Translations under genes and position numbers: made by a program
Notes under the pieces: generated by a model
Database searches by the model: none
Told to the model about the DNA's origin: nothing
What the model saw: the letters and a program-made list of their open reading frames with translations, nothing else
Assembly (NCBI GenBank): GCA_020633895.1
Contig: JACKCT010000013.1
Span: forward strand, 1 to 64,000
DNA length: 64,000 nucleotides
From: Deltaproteobacteria bacterium
GTDB lineage: Bacteria; Lernaellota; Lernaellaia; JACKCT01
Reading direction: 5' to 3'
Part shown: positions 19,240-28,325 of the stretch, piece after piece
Layout of the letters: every line of letters starts with the position of its first letter
Position numbering within the stretch: position 1 is the stretch's first letter

Positions 19240-20610
19240 ATGACCGACGCCGAAGTGGCCGTCGTGGGCGGCGGGTTCGCGGGGCTGGCCGCGGCGGATC
19301 GGCTGGCCCGATCCGGGCGGCGGGTGATCGTCCTCGAAGCCCGAGACCGGGTGGGGGGACGCAGCCGCTCGGACCGTTTCGACGACGGCTCTTGGATCGA
19401 CGCGGGCGGCCAGTGGCTCGGACCGGGCCATGAGCGCATGTACGCCCTGGCGCGGCGCTTCGGCAAAACCGTCTGGCCCATGTACGTCGCCGGCAAAAAT
19501 GTTCTGCATCGCCGGGGTCAGCGCGGGCTCTACAAAGGCACCATCCCCTTCGTGCTCCCGCCCGCCGCGCTGGCCAATCTGGCGTGGGCCTTCGCCGCGC
19601 TGGAATGGCAATCCCGCCGCGTACCGCTGGACACGCCGTGGAAAGCCGCGAACGCCGAGGCGCTGGATCGCCAAACCTTCGGCGACTGGATGCGCCGCCA
19701 CCTGCCGAATCCGGACACCCACTTCCTCATCGAGATCGTCGCCGAGACCGTCTTCGCCTGCCACCCGGACGACCTGAGCCTGCTGCACGCGCTGTTTTAT
19801 TTTCGCAGCAACGCCGGGGTTCTGCGCCTGACTTCATCGGCCGGCGGGGCCCAGCAGGATCGCGTCGAAGGCGGAACGCAGCCCATCGCCGCGTCCCTCG
19901 CCGAAGCCGTCATACAAGCCGGAAGTCAGGTGATGCTCGATGCGCCGGTGCGGGCCATTCGCGACGAGGGCGGCGAGGCGGTTATCGAATCGGACGCCGG
20001 GACCGTCCGCGCAAGGCAGGTCATCGTCGCCACACCCCCGGTGCTCACCCGCGAGATGGACTTCGCACCCGGCTTGCCGGAGAACCTGCGCTCGTGGATG
20101 GACGGCACGCCGCCGGGGCGGGTCATCAAATGTTTCGCCTTTTACGACCGCCCCTTCTGGCGCGAGGCGGGGCTGTCCGGCTCGGCCGTCGGCGACCAGG
20201 GCCCGCTGAAAACCATCTTTGACGGCACGCCCCCCACCGCCGACCACGCCATCCTCTGCGGATTCATCGAGGCGCGCGACGTCGACGAATGGCGCGAAAA
20301 GTCCATGGAGGCGCGGGGCGAGGCGGTGCTGGCGTGCCTGGAGCGATTCTTCGGGCCCGAAGCGCTCAACGCCACGCGCTACGTGGACCATTGCTGGGTC
20401 GACGAGGCCTGGTCGCGGGGCTGCTACGCGGGCATGAGCAAGCCGGGCGTCGTCACCAAGGCCCGCGTCGACTTCACGCACCCCTGCGGGCGCGTCCACT
20501 GGGCCGGAACCGAAACGGCGAGCCGTTGGAACGGCTACCTGGAAGGGGCGGTGCGTTCGGGGGAACGGGCCGCGGACGCGGTCATGAGGTCGCTGTCGTC
20601 ATCCGTCTGA
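19240..20610 (+). CDS. FAD-dependent flavin amine oxidase
   Basis: The 456-residue enzyme opens with the dinucleotide-binding motif VAVVGGGFAGLAAADRL followed by VIVLEARDRVGGRS, the hallmark of monoamine oxidase-like flavoproteins. GGQWLGPGHERM matches the flavin region. The C-terminal FAD motif is HWAGTETASRWNGYLEGAVRSGERAA. Such enzymes oxidise amines to imines with release of hydrogen peroxide; the substrate is unknown. There is no signal peptide, so it is probably cytoplasmic. Its 3' end overlaps the convergent hydrolase gene by 12 bases. Confidence 0.9.
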   Translation: MTDAEVAVVGGGFAGLAAADRLARSGRRVIVLEARDRVGGRSRSDRFDDGSWIDAGGQWLGPGHERMYALARRFGKTVWPMYVAGKNVLHRRGQRGLYKGTIPFVLPPAALANLAWAFAALEWQSRRVPLDTPWKAANAEALDRQTFGDWMRRHLPNPDTHFLIEIVAETVFACHPDDLSLLHALFYFRSNAGVLRLTSSAGGAQQDRVEGGTQPIAASLAEAVIQAGSQVMLDAPVRAIRDEGGEAVIESDAGTVRARQVIVATPPVLTREMDFAPGLPENLRSWMDGTPPGRVIKCFAFYDRPFWREAGLSGSAVGDQGPLKTIFDGTPPTADHAILCGFIEARDVDEWREKSMEARGEAVLACLERFFGPEALNATRYVDHCWVDEAWSRGCYAGMSKPGVVTKARVDFTHPCGRVHWAGTETASRWNGYLEGAVRSGERAADAVMRSLSSSV

Positions 20611-21717
20611 TATCGGGACCGTCGTCGTGCCCACATGCAGCACGGCGTGGAAAAAATCCACCACTAACTCGTGATCGAACTGGCCGTAAGGCACCGGCAG
20701 CACCGGAATCGGCAGCGTCGAAAACTCGTTGATGAGGCGATGGTACGGGTGGATCGCCGGGCTCATGGTCGTCGACAGCAGATCGCCGTCGTTGCGTTCC
20801 CGGTAGGTGCTGGTGGTGTCGGTGACCAGGGCGCGGATGCTCGGGTCGATGCGTACCGCCAGGTTTAGCGTCGAGGCTCCCGCCGAATGCCCCGCCGCGC
20901 CGATGCGTTCGTCGTCGACGATGCTCCAATGGCGCATCACCCGCGTCCACGCCACCACCTCCGCCGCATGCACCCCCACCAGAGACTGACCGCGCAGGAG
21001 CAGCGCCCGGGCGATTTTATTCTCATTCCCGTCGGCGCAGAGCGCGCGCAGTTGCGGCGCGAGCACAACGAACCCCGCCCCCACCAGCGCGTCGCCCACG
21101 CGATCCATCATCTGCTCGGCGGTCTCCGTGTGGCCGTGCAGGAGCAGCACCGCCGGATAGGGCGCCTTACCCGCGTGAGGCACCCGAAGCACGGCGCGCA
21201 TCTCCCCCAGATTCGGATGCCGCAGCGTCAAACCCCGCTCGCAGGCCGCTTGATCGGCCCCCATGCGCACGGTCGTGACCACGACGCGGTCTTCTTCCAG
21301 CAGATCGTCCAAATGGGCCGCGGCGATGAGGGCGGCGCGCAGTTCGTCGTTCGCGAAATGGTCGACATCCGGGTCGTAGATCTGCGGGCTGGTATCGGCG
21401 AGTTCGGCGTCCAGATCGACGCGGGGCGTTTTCTGGGCGTCGAGGCGTTCGACGTATTGCTCATAGCCTTTGGTGCAGGCGCATGCCTTCGCGTCGGCGC
21501 ACTCAGGCACGGCGTCCAGGTCGGTGCGTTCGGTGACGGGCAGCTCGGAGGCGGACGGCGGCATGGCGCAGTCGGTGTCGACCTTCGCCCCGTCGGAAAA
21601 ATGCATCTTCGGCGGCCGGTTCGAGAGAAACAGCCGTTGCACGGCGGCCGGTCCGCCGCCCATGACGATCAACACAGCGGCGCCGACCGCCACCCCGATC
21701 AGGGCGGCGAGCACCAT
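20599..21717 (-). CDS. Membrane-anchored alpha/beta hydrolase
   Basis: The 372-residue protein begins MVLAALIGVAVGAAVLIVMG, a single uncleaved anchor or signal. An extracytoplasmic domain follows with a Cys-rich stretch (CADAKACACTKGY) near residue 80. The hydrolase core has VLLLHGHTETAEQMM for the oxyanion region and the nucleophile elbow GHSAGAST. A DxxxxH-type end is suggested by YGQFDHELVVDFFH. It is likely a peptidase or esterase of the dienelactone/acetyl-xylan type; the substrate is unknown. The frame stays open upstream into a repeat, which I exclude. Confidence 0.75.
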   Translation of the reverse strand: MVLAALIGVAVGAAVLIVMGGGPAAVQRLFLSNRPPKMHFSDGAKVDTDCAMPPSASELPVTERTDLDAVPECADAKACACTKGYEQYVERLDAQKTPRVDLDAELADTSPQIYDPDVDHFANDELRAALIAAAHLDDLLEEDRVVVTTVRMGADQAACERGLTLRHPNLGEMRAVLRVPHAGKAPYPAVLLLHGHTETAEQMMDRVGDALVGAGFVVLAPQLRALCADGNENKIARALLLRGQSLVGVHAAEVVAWTRVMRHWSIVDDERIGAAGHSAGASTLNLAVRIDPSIRALVTDTTSTYRERNDGDLLSTTMSPAIHPYHRLINEFSTLPIPVLPVPYGQFDHELVVDFFHAVLHVGTTTVPISDG

Positions 21718-21809
21718 CGATTTGCGTTGTTGCACGAGGAGGGAGTCTACGCGATGTCGGCGCGAATTTCGAGAGTGATCGTAAGTTCTTCGAGACGGTA
21801 ACACACAAA

Positions 21810-21915
21810 CAGAGCCGCGAACCGTAGTGAGCGGTTGGGTTCGCCCCGGCACGCCACACGCGACGAATCCGCCGAAAAGGATCGAACCAGACCCCTCCCT
21901 ACAGGCCGGGGCTCG
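21810..21915. repeat. Intergenic repeat family A, copy A5
   Basis: This is a nearly complete simple copy. It has CAGAGCCGCGAACCGTAGTG, GAGCGGTTGGGT, GGCACGCCACACGCGACG and then the AGACCCCTCCCTAC / GGCCGGGGCTC end. It lies between the start of the hydrolase gene and the end of alkB. Confidence 0.75.
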
Positions 21916-21946
21916 GACGGAAAGGTTGGCGATTGATACAGTGTTC

Positions 21947-23089
21947 CTACGCCGCCGTTTCCTGCTCGGCGATGCGCTGGACTTCGCCGGATTCGACCAG
22001 GTTGCGGTAGTGGTCCACCTTCGGGTTCATCACCTTGAACCACAGGGGCGGCACCAGCGCCAGGAGGACCATGCCCGCGTAGCCGGTGGGCAGTTGGGGG
22101 CTGTGCTCGAAGTGGCGCAGAACCTGGTAGCGCCGGCCGGCGTTGGCGTGATGGTCCGAGTGACGTTGCAGGTGGAAGAGAAACAGGTTGGTGATGCGGT
22201 TGGCCGCGTTCCACGAGTGGATCGGCGTGACCTGCTCGTATTTGCCGTTGTCGAGTTGCCGGCGTTCCAGACCGTAGTGCTCCAGATAGTTGACCACCTC
22301 CAGCAACGAAAACGCGACGATCGACTGACCGATGAAAAAGGCCAACGCCCAGGGACCGAAAGCGGCGGTCAACCCGGCGGCGACGAGGATCTGCATCCCG
22401 ACGCCGCGCAGGATCTGGTTGTGATGGGACCACACCGGCTTTTTCATGCGGCCCAGGCGGCGTTTTTCCAGATGCCACGCCGACAGCCAGGTGCCTTTCA
22501 CCGTACGGGGCCAGAAGGCGTAAAACGTCTCGCCCCGCTTGGCCGTGGCCGGATCGTTAGGCGTGGCGACCTGGGCGTGGTGGCCGTAGACATGCTCGAT
22601 CGCCCAGTGCGTGTAGTTGACGGTCCAGAGCATCATGCGGCCCAGCAGGCGCTCGGCTTTCACATCCCGGTGGATCAGCTCATGGGCGACGTTGATGCCC
22701 ATGACGCCGCCGGTGATACCCACGGAGATCGTCAATCCGATGGACTCCCACACCGACATCGTTCCGTTCGTCACCATCCACGCGCCGAAAATCAGCGTGG
22801 CGTACAGCGCCGGGACGCACCCCCATGTCACCATGCGGAAGGACAAGCTGTCGGTCAGGTCCTTTTCGATCTCCCGTTCGGGATTCTTCGTGTCCAGACC
22901 AAACAGAAAATCCATAATCGGGATCCACACGAACGCCCAGATCAGCGCCGTCAGGGTGTTGATCCCGCCCCAGTAAGCGCCGAGAAACACCGCGGCCGGC
23001 AACAGGTAGATCATCATGAACGGCCAAGACCGCACCTTGTCGGTCATAACGGCCTTGTAGCGATCGGTGGATTGAGCGTCGACGGTCAT
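21947..23089 (-). CDS. alkB: Alkane 1-monooxygenase (AlkB-type non-haem diiron hydroxylase)
   Basis: This integral membrane enzyme hydroxylates the terminal carbon of medium to long alkanes using rubredoxin-delivered electrons. The 380 residues show all diagnostic histidine boxes: HELIH (136-140), EHVYGHH (165-171) and LQRHSDHH (307-314), plus the AlkB signature NYLEHYGLER (267-276). Six hydrophobic segments are visible. The ATG at 23089 follows GGGGGAT; an ATG four codons upstream is less well placed. No rubredoxin gene lies next to it. Its promoter carries a palindrome at 23195-23208. Confidence 0.93.
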   Translation of the reverse strand: MTVDAQSTDRYKAVMTDKVRSWPFMMIYLLPAAVFLGAYWGGINTLTALIWAFVWIPIMDFLFGLDTKNPEREIEKDLTDSLSFRMVTWGCVPALYATLIFGAWMVTNGTMSVWESIGLTISVGITGGVMGINVAHELIHRDVKAERLLGRMMLWTVNYTHWAIEHVYGHHAQVATPNDPATAKRGETFYAFWPRTVKGTWLSAWHLEKRRLGRMKKPVWSHHNQILRGVGMQILVAAGLTAAFGPWALAFFIGQSIVAFSLLEVVNYLEHYGLERRQLDNGKYEQVTPIHSWNAANRITNLFLFHLQRHSDHHANAGRRYQVLRHFEHSPQLPTGYAGMVLLALVPPLWFKVMNPKVDHYRNLVESGEVQRIAEQETAA

Positions 23090-23194
23090 CGGATCCCCCA
23101 CATTTCAGCGCATGGCTTCATCTTGCTTCGGGCGTCGTCCGGCTCGCAAGGAGAAATTTTATCGGCGACCGGCTGCGGCCCGCTCACCGGGTTT

Positions 23195-23208
23195 CTACTC
23201 GCGAGTAG
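23195..23208. promoter_or_regulatory. Perfect palindromic operator at the alkB promoter
   Basis: CTACTCGCGAGTAG is a perfect 14-base palindrome. It lies about 3-16 bases downstream of the predicted alkB transcription start, where a bound repressor would block initiation. TetR-family repressors commonly bind such sites. No regulator gene is adjacent. Confidence 0.5.
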
Positions 23209-23217
23209 GTTTTTCCA

Positions 23218-23247
23218 TTCATAGAGAATCGACCCGGTTCGTGTCAA
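23218..23247 (-). promoter_or_regulatory. Predicted sigma-70 promoter of alkB
   Basis: On the minus strand a perfect TTGACA (23247-23242) is followed after 18 bases by TATGAA (23223-23218). It is about 130 bases upstream of the alkB start. The remaining sequence between here and 23427 shows only a small inverted repeat, GTATGG-N8-CCATAC, at about 23356-23375. Confidence 0.45.
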
Positions 23248-23427
23248 GGAAAAAGTGCGAGGTTCGCCGACGGCGATCGTTTTTTTTGTGTGTGTCCTGT
23301 TGTCGATTCGGCGAAAAAGGAAAGACCTCGACCGCGACCAAGCGTTCCCCCTTTAGTATGGCCTTTTGACCATACCGCTGCCGTGCGGCGCGGCCGTGCG
23401 GCGCTGCATGACGGAGGGACAAGGCCG

Positions 23428-24651
23428 ATGACAAAGGTGCGTTGGGGCGTTTGGGGATGCTGCCTGCTGACGATTCTGCTGGTGATGCCGGTCGCCTTGG
23501 CCCCGGCTTGTACCGGCGACGACGATGACGACGCCTCGGACGACGACGCCGTCGGCGATGACGACACGGATGACGACACGTCCGACGACGACACGTCCGA
23601 CGACGACACGTCCGACGACGACACGTCCGACGACGACACGTCCGACGATGATACGTCCGATGACGACGATGACGACGATACCGGGCCGGGTCGGCCGTAC
23701 ACCCCGGCGTGCGCGGGGGCCTCGGGTCCGCCGTCGTTTGCCGAGCCGGATCTGCCCGCCGACGGCGAGGGCCCCTTTGCCGTGGGCGAGTCGGAAATGA
23801 CATTCACCGACGAATCGCGGGATCGGGAGATCAATACGACGATCTACATGCCCCAGCCTAAATCGGCCGCGGCCGGACCCTACCCGGTGGTGGTGATCTC
23901 CCACGGCTTCACGTCGTTCCGCTCGACAGTCGTGCCCTACGGCGAGCGCTTAGCGACCTGGGGGTACATCGCGATTGTGCCTCAGCTTCCCTACACGAAT
24001 TTCCTGCAGATCGGCAAAGTGAACCACACCGAGTCGGCCAAGGACATCCTTTTCCTGCTCAATTCGGCTTGCGCCGCGTCGGACGAATCGTCCGGCTTAT
24101 TTGCCGGGAAGGTGGACAAGGCCCGCCTGGCGACACTAGGACACAGCTTGGGAGGCAAGCTGTCCATCCTGGCGGCGCTATTGGACGAGGGCGTGGCGGC
24201 CGTGGCGGGGCTGGACCCGGTGGACGGCGCCGGGCCGATCGATTCGGACGACGCCGAACGCTTCCCCGACGCCAGCGAGCGCGTCGCCGACGAGATGCGC
24301 ATCCCGTCCCTTTACCTGGGCGGCACCAAGGGCAAGGAACCGGCCACCGGAAACCAGGCCTGCGCGCCCGAGGACGACAACTACCTGACCTTCTACGGCG
24401 CCGCCCCCACGCCCACCGAACAGATCACCTTCATCGGCGCCAACCACACCGACTTCATCTCGCCGATTCCCTTGGATCCCTGCAACCTGGGCGACGCGGA
24501 CGAAGAGACGGTGATGGCCCGGTCGATGGAATACGTCACGGCCTTTTTCAACCATCGCTTGCTCGGGTTCGACGATTATGCCGCCGACTACGCCGGGACC
24601 GGGATCGACCAAGACGTCACGGATGGCATTGTGACTTATTCGGTCAAATAG
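23428..24651 (+). CDS. Alpha/beta hydrolase lipoprotein with Asp/Ser/Thr stalk
   Basis: The 407-residue precursor has a signal peptide ending in lipobox LAPAC (Cys28); GGAGGG precedes the ATG. Residues about 31-85 form a stalk built of DDDTS repeats. The hydrolase domain begins near residue 110. It shows VVVISHGFTSFRS, the nucleophile elbow GHSLGG (Ser240), and a late Asp and His (GLDPVDGAG; FIGANHTDF), like chlorophyllase/PAF-acetylhydrolase-type esterases. It should act on the cell surface or in the periplasm. The substrate is unknown. The gene is divergent from alkB with 338 bases between starts. Confidence 0.82.
   Translation: MTKVRWGVWGCCLLTILLVMPVALAPACTGDDDDDASDDDAVGDDDTDDDTSDDDTSDDDTSDDDTSDDDTSDDDTSDDDDDDDTGPGRPYTPACAGASGPPSFAEPDLPADGEGPFAVGESEMTFTDESRDREINTTIYMPQPKSAAAGPYPVVVISHGFTSFRSTVVPYGERLATWGYIAIVPQLPYTNFLQIGKVNHTESAKDILFLLNSACAASDESSGLFAGKVDKARLATLGHSLGGKLSILAALLDEGVAAVAGLDPVDGAGPIDSDDAERFPDASERVADEMRIPSLYLGGTKGKEPATGNQACAPEDDNYLTFYGAAPTPTEQITFIGANHTDFISPIPLDPCNLGDADEETVMARSMEYVTAFFNHRLLGFDDYAADYAGTGIDQDVTDGIVTYSVK
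23581..23655 (+). repeat. 15-base tandem repeat in the lipoprotein stalk
   Basis: Four perfect and one diverged copy of TCCGACGACGACACG encode (SDDDT)n. In-frame gain or loss would change stalk length without disrupting the gene. Confidence 0.85.
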
Positions 24652-24771
24652 CCTTGCTGACCCCTGGTCGCGCGGAAAATCGCTTTGCGCATCAAAATCG
24701 TTGGAAAACTTGAACTTTCCGTGTAAGCTGACCGGAATAATCCTGATGGTCAACTGCCCGTGGGTCAATCG

Positions 24772-27504
24772 ATGGCGGATTCGGACAAGCCCTCGAGCAC
24801 ATCCGCTCCCCCGGAACTGGGACGCATTCGTCCGGCAATTTTGGCCGGCGGTATTCTTATTTTGCTCGCCACCCTGGTCATCCTGACCGCGCGCAACAAT
24901 ATCGAAGACAATCGGCGTGAACACGAGAACCACACCATCGAGCTGCCGGTGCGTCTGGACAATCAGGTGGCCTCGGATGTGCGCATCCTGGAGCTGCTGG
25001 CGGTGCTGCGCAGTTCCACCGAGGCGCCCTCGCCCGAATTCATGCGCGAGGCCCAGAATTTCACGTCCCGTCCCGATTTTACCTCGCTGGTCTGGCTGAC
25101 CTCCGAAGCCGTCGCCCACTGGACCGAGCCGAATATCACCGAAGTGGGCGTTCCCGGGCAGGCGGAACGGCGTTTGGCCGTCGAGGCGGCCCTCAAGACG
25201 CACGGCATCGGCTTCACGCCGGTTTACGCCGACGCCTCCGGCCGCCGGGTGTTCGACACCTTTATGCCCGTCTATCGCGACGGCGCCCTCGCGGGGATGA
25301 TCGGCGCCACCCGCACGTTGGAAGGGCTCTACGAGCAGACCCTTAAGCCGCTGGTGGGCGGTTCCTACCACATGGCGATCTTCAACAAGAAGGGCCAGGA
25401 GATCTTCGCCGAGCCGCTGGCCGGGTCGATCGACAACGAATTCACCCAGGACCTGCGCATCCCCGGCACCGACGGCCTGGTGCTGGTCATCCAACGCTAC
25501 GGCACGTCTCTCTGGACGATGGAGTTGATCGGCCTGCTGGCCTTCCTGGTGTTGTTCACCTTGATTCTGGCCTGGGGCATGTGGGCCGTGCGCGCCGACA
25601 TGACCTTTCGCATCCACGCCGAGGACGCCCTGCAACGCAGCGAGCAGCGCTACCGCATGCTGGCCGAGAACATCACCGACGTCATCTGGACCATGGACCT
25701 GGACGGCAACCTCACCTACGTGAGCCCGTCCATCACGCGCATCCTGGGTTACACCTGGTGGGAGACCAAACAACTGGGCCTGCGCCGGTTGCTGACCGAC
25801 GAATCCTACGAGCGGGCCGTCCACGTCTTTGACGACCAAATGAAGGACGACAACCCCCTGGCCCACGAAGAGGTCAAGCCCACCACGATCCGCCTGGCCC
25901 ACCTGCATAAGGACGGCTATCCGGTCTGGTGCGAGGTGACGCACCTGTTCCTGCGCGACGCCAACCGCTGGCCCATCGGCCTGATCGGCGTAACCCGCGA
26001 CATCACCGACCAGAAGGCGACCGAGGACGCGCTGCGTCTGTCGGAGGAGCGCTGGCGGTCCCTGGTCGATAACGCCCCGGACATCATCGGCATCGTCGAC
26101 CGCCAATATCGCCTGACCTTCACCAACCGCTACCCCAGCACCGGCGGCGCCCAGGCCGCGCTGGGCAAGGACATCACCCTGCTCATGCCCGAGGAGTACC
26201 GCTCCATCGTTCGCGACCGCATCAACTATGTGTTCGAGACCGGCCGCCACGCGACCTACGAAGTGCAGCTTCCCAACGCTCAGGGCGTCCTCGCGTGGTT
26301 CACCACCCGCCTGGGCCCCATCTTCCGGGATGACCGGGTCGACGCGGTCACGCTCATCTCCACCGACGTCACCGACCGCATGCGCACCGAAACCGAGCTC
26401 AAGGAGTCGGAGGAAAAATTCCGCTCCCTGGCCGAGCAGACCATGCTGGGCATCGTCATCGTGCAGGACGACCACATCAAATACGTCAACCCCATCGTCA
26501 CCGCGGACTCGGGTTTCGGCCTGGATCTGCTGGTGGGCCAGCCGGTGGAAAGCCTGGGCGATCTGATCCATCCGGACGATCGGGAATTCGTGCTGGCCGA
26601 GATCAAGCGCGCCCAATCCGGCCGGGGCGGCGACGACATCATCACCACCTATCGCTACATCAACAGCCGGGAGGACACCATCTGGGTGGAACAATACTCT
26701 CGCACCGTCATCCACGAGGGGCGCCCGGCCGACTACCTGATGATCATGGACATCACCGACCGCAAGCTCGCCGAGCAGAAGCTCTACAAATATCAGCGCC
26801 AGCTTCGGGACCTGTCCAGCCAGGTGGCCATGGTCGAAGAGCGGGAGCGCCGCCAGATCGCCTCCGATCTGCACGACCGCATCGGTCAGAACCTCGCTCT
26901 GCTCAAAATCAAGCTCTCGTCCCTCAAGAGCTTCCTGTCCGACGGCCAACTCAACCAGCCGCTGGGCGATATGATTAAATTGGTCAATTTAACCATTAAA
27001 GACACCCGAACCTTGACATTCGAGCTGTCCCCGCCGATTCTCTACGAATTAGGCTTGGGAGCGGCAGTCGAGTGGTACCTGGACAAAATCCAGGAACAAC
27101 ACGGCATTGAGACCGAATTCGAGGGCGCGGCCGAAGGGGCCGAGTTGCCCGAGGAATTGCGGGTGATCCTCTTTCGGTCCATCCGCGAACTCATCGTCAA
27201 CGCCACCAAGCACGCCCAGGCCAAGCGCATCAGCGTGGACATCCGGATCTGGGGCAACGAGCTTCTCTTTGTGGTGCAGGACGACGGAGTGGGTTTCGAC
27301 CTGTCCATCTTGGAGTCCGCCGCCGGCGGCGAAACGGGCTTCGGATTGTTTAACGTTCGAGAACGACTGGAATATCTCGGCGGTCAAGTCGAGATCCACT
27401 CCACGCCGGGCAAGGGCACGCAGATCTCCTTCGTGATGCCGTTGCGGACCGAATATGACGTGGAAAGCGAGAGGGGCCATGAGCGTCAAAGTTATCTTAG
27501 CTGA
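24772..27504 (+). CDS. PAS-domain sensor histidine kinase, NarL type (HisKA_3)
   Basis: The protein has about 910 residues. A membrane segment (about 22-38) and a second one (about 245-270) bracket a roughly 200-residue extracytoplasmic sensor. Three PAS domains follow (about 285-400, 410-525 and 535-655). The dimerisation domain has the HisKA_3 box RRQIASDLHDRIGQNLALLK with the phospho-acceptor His in LHDR. The ATPase has RELIVNATKHAQA (N box), VQDDGVGF and GFGLFNVRERL. The ligand is unknown. It overlaps the response regulator gene by 26 bases. A GTG at 24760 is an alternative start. Confidence 0.9.
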   Translation: MADSDKPSSTSAPPELGRIRPAILAGGILILLATLVILTARNNIEDNRREHENHTIELPVRLDNQVASDVRILELLAVLRSSTEAPSPEFMREAQNFTSRPDFTSLVWLTSEAVAHWTEPNITEVGVPGQAERRLAVEAALKTHGIGFTPVYADASGRRVFDTFMPVYRDGALAGMIGATRTLEGLYEQTLKPLVGGSYHMAIFNKKGQEIFAEPLAGSIDNEFTQDLRIPGTDGLVLVIQRYGTSLWTMELIGLLAFLVLFTLILAWGMWAVRADMTFRIHAEDALQRSEQRYRMLAENITDVIWTMDLDGNLTYVSPSITRILGYTWWETKQLGLRRLLTDESYERAVHVFDDQMKDDNPLAHEEVKPTTIRLAHLHKDGYPVWCEVTHLFLRDANRWPIGLIGVTRDITDQKATEDALRLSEERWRSLVDNAPDIIGIVDRQYRLTFTNRYPSTGGAQAALGKDITLLMPEEYRSIVRDRINYVFETGRHATYEVQLPNAQGVLAWFTTRLGPIFRDDRVDAVTLISTDVTDRMRTETELKESEEKFRSLAEQTMLGIVIVQDDHIKYVNPIVTADSGFGLDLLVGQPVESLGDLIHPDDREFVLAEIKRAQSGRGGDDIITTYRYINSREDTIWVEQYSRTVIHEGRPADYLMIMDITDRKLAEQKLYKYQRQLRDLSSQVAMVEERERRQIASDLHDRIGQNLALLKIKLSSLKSFLSDGQLNQPLGDMIKLVNLTIKDTRTLTFELSPPILYELGLGAAVEWYLDKIQEQHGIETEFEGAAEGAELPEELRVILFRSIRELIVNATKHAQAKRISVDIRIWGNELLFVVQDDGVGFDLSILESAAGGETGFGLFNVRERLEYLGGQVEIHSTPGKGTQISFVMPLRTEYDVESERGHERQSYLS

Positions 27505-28135
27505 CGATCACAAGATGATTCGGGAAGGCCTGAGCGCCCTGCTGCAAAGCGAGGCGGACGTCGAGGTGGTCGCCGAGGCCCAGGACGGCGCCACCGCGGT
27601 CAAGCTGGCCCGGGAGCACAAGCCGGACGTGATGATCATGGATATCGTCATGCCCGACCTCAACGGCATCGACGCCACGCGCCAGATCATGGAGTTCGCG
27701 CCGGAGACCAAGATCATCGCCCTATCGATGCACACCGAGAAGCGTTTCGTCACCGAGATGCTCGAAGCCGGCGCCTCCGGATACCTGCTCAAGGACTCGG
27801 CCTTCGAGGAACTGATCCGGGCCATCAACGTGGTGCTCGAAGGCAAGACCTATCTGTCCCCCGAGATTTCCGGCGTCCTCGTGCAGGATTATCGGCGCAA
27901 GGGCGGCGCCCCCGACGGACGCTCGGCCCAGGCCGCCCTTTCGGCTCGGGAGCGGGAAGTGCTGCGTCTGCTGGCCGAAGGCAAGTCCACCAAGGGCATC
28001 GCCGCCCAGCTCGAGGTCTCGGTCAAAACCATCGAGACGCACCGGCACCGCATCATGCACAAGCTGGGCATCCACAACGTCGCTGAACTGACCAAATACG
28101 CCATCCGCGAAGGTCTCACGACGCTGGAAGTCTAG
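27479..28135 (+). CDS. NarL/FixJ-family response regulator
   Basis: The 218-residue protein has a receiver domain (VILADDHKMIREGL; phosphorylated Asp in VMIMDIVMPD near residue 54; LKDSAF) and a LuxR-type helix-turn-helix (LSAREREVLRLLAEGKSTKG, then VKTIETHRHRIMHKLG). It is translationally coupled to the HisKA_3 kinase and is certainly its partner. Targets are unknown; the Thr-rich exported protein gene lies next downstream. GAGAGGGG precedes the ATG. Confidence 0.93.
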   Translation: MSVKVILADDHKMIREGLSALLQSEADVEVVAEAQDGATAVKLAREHKPDVMIMDIVMPDLNGIDATRQIMEFAPETKIIALSMHTEKRFVTEMLEAGASGYLLKDSAFEELIRAINVVLEGKTYLSPEISGVLVQDYRRKGGAPDGRSAQAALSAREREVLRLLAEGKSTKGIAAQLEVSVKTIETHRHRIMHKLGIHNVAELTKYAIREGLTTLEV

Positions 28136-28325
28136 ACTCCGTCCGCGCGGCGAAAGCGAAAATCCGACGAATTTCCCCCCAAAGCGCGCCCGAGGCTGTT
28201 GTCGTCGTCGCCCGTGTCCGGGTTCTCGCCGACCTTTCCGGTCAATCCGGCCGATTTGTCTTGACCTGACGCGCCCAACTGGCACAATGAGCGCTCCTGG
28301 GGGACGAATAAAAAAGGAGGGAACG

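Noticed and set aside
23569-23660. Short direct repeats that could be taken for a CRISPR array
   Set aside because: The units are contiguous, have no spacers, and encode an in-frame Asp/Ser/Thr stalk; no cas genes are present.
24178-26949. A 923-codon open frame antisense to the sensor kinase and hydrolase genes
   Set aside because: High GC removes stop codons from opposite frames. The translation has no recognisable domain and the plus-strand genes are certain.
28280-28295. TGGCAC with GC twelve bases on, resembling a sigma-54 promoter before the Thr-rich protein gene
   Set aside because: The -12 element is poor (GCGCT). A TTGACC/CACAAT sigma-70 pair overlaps it. Neither is convincing.
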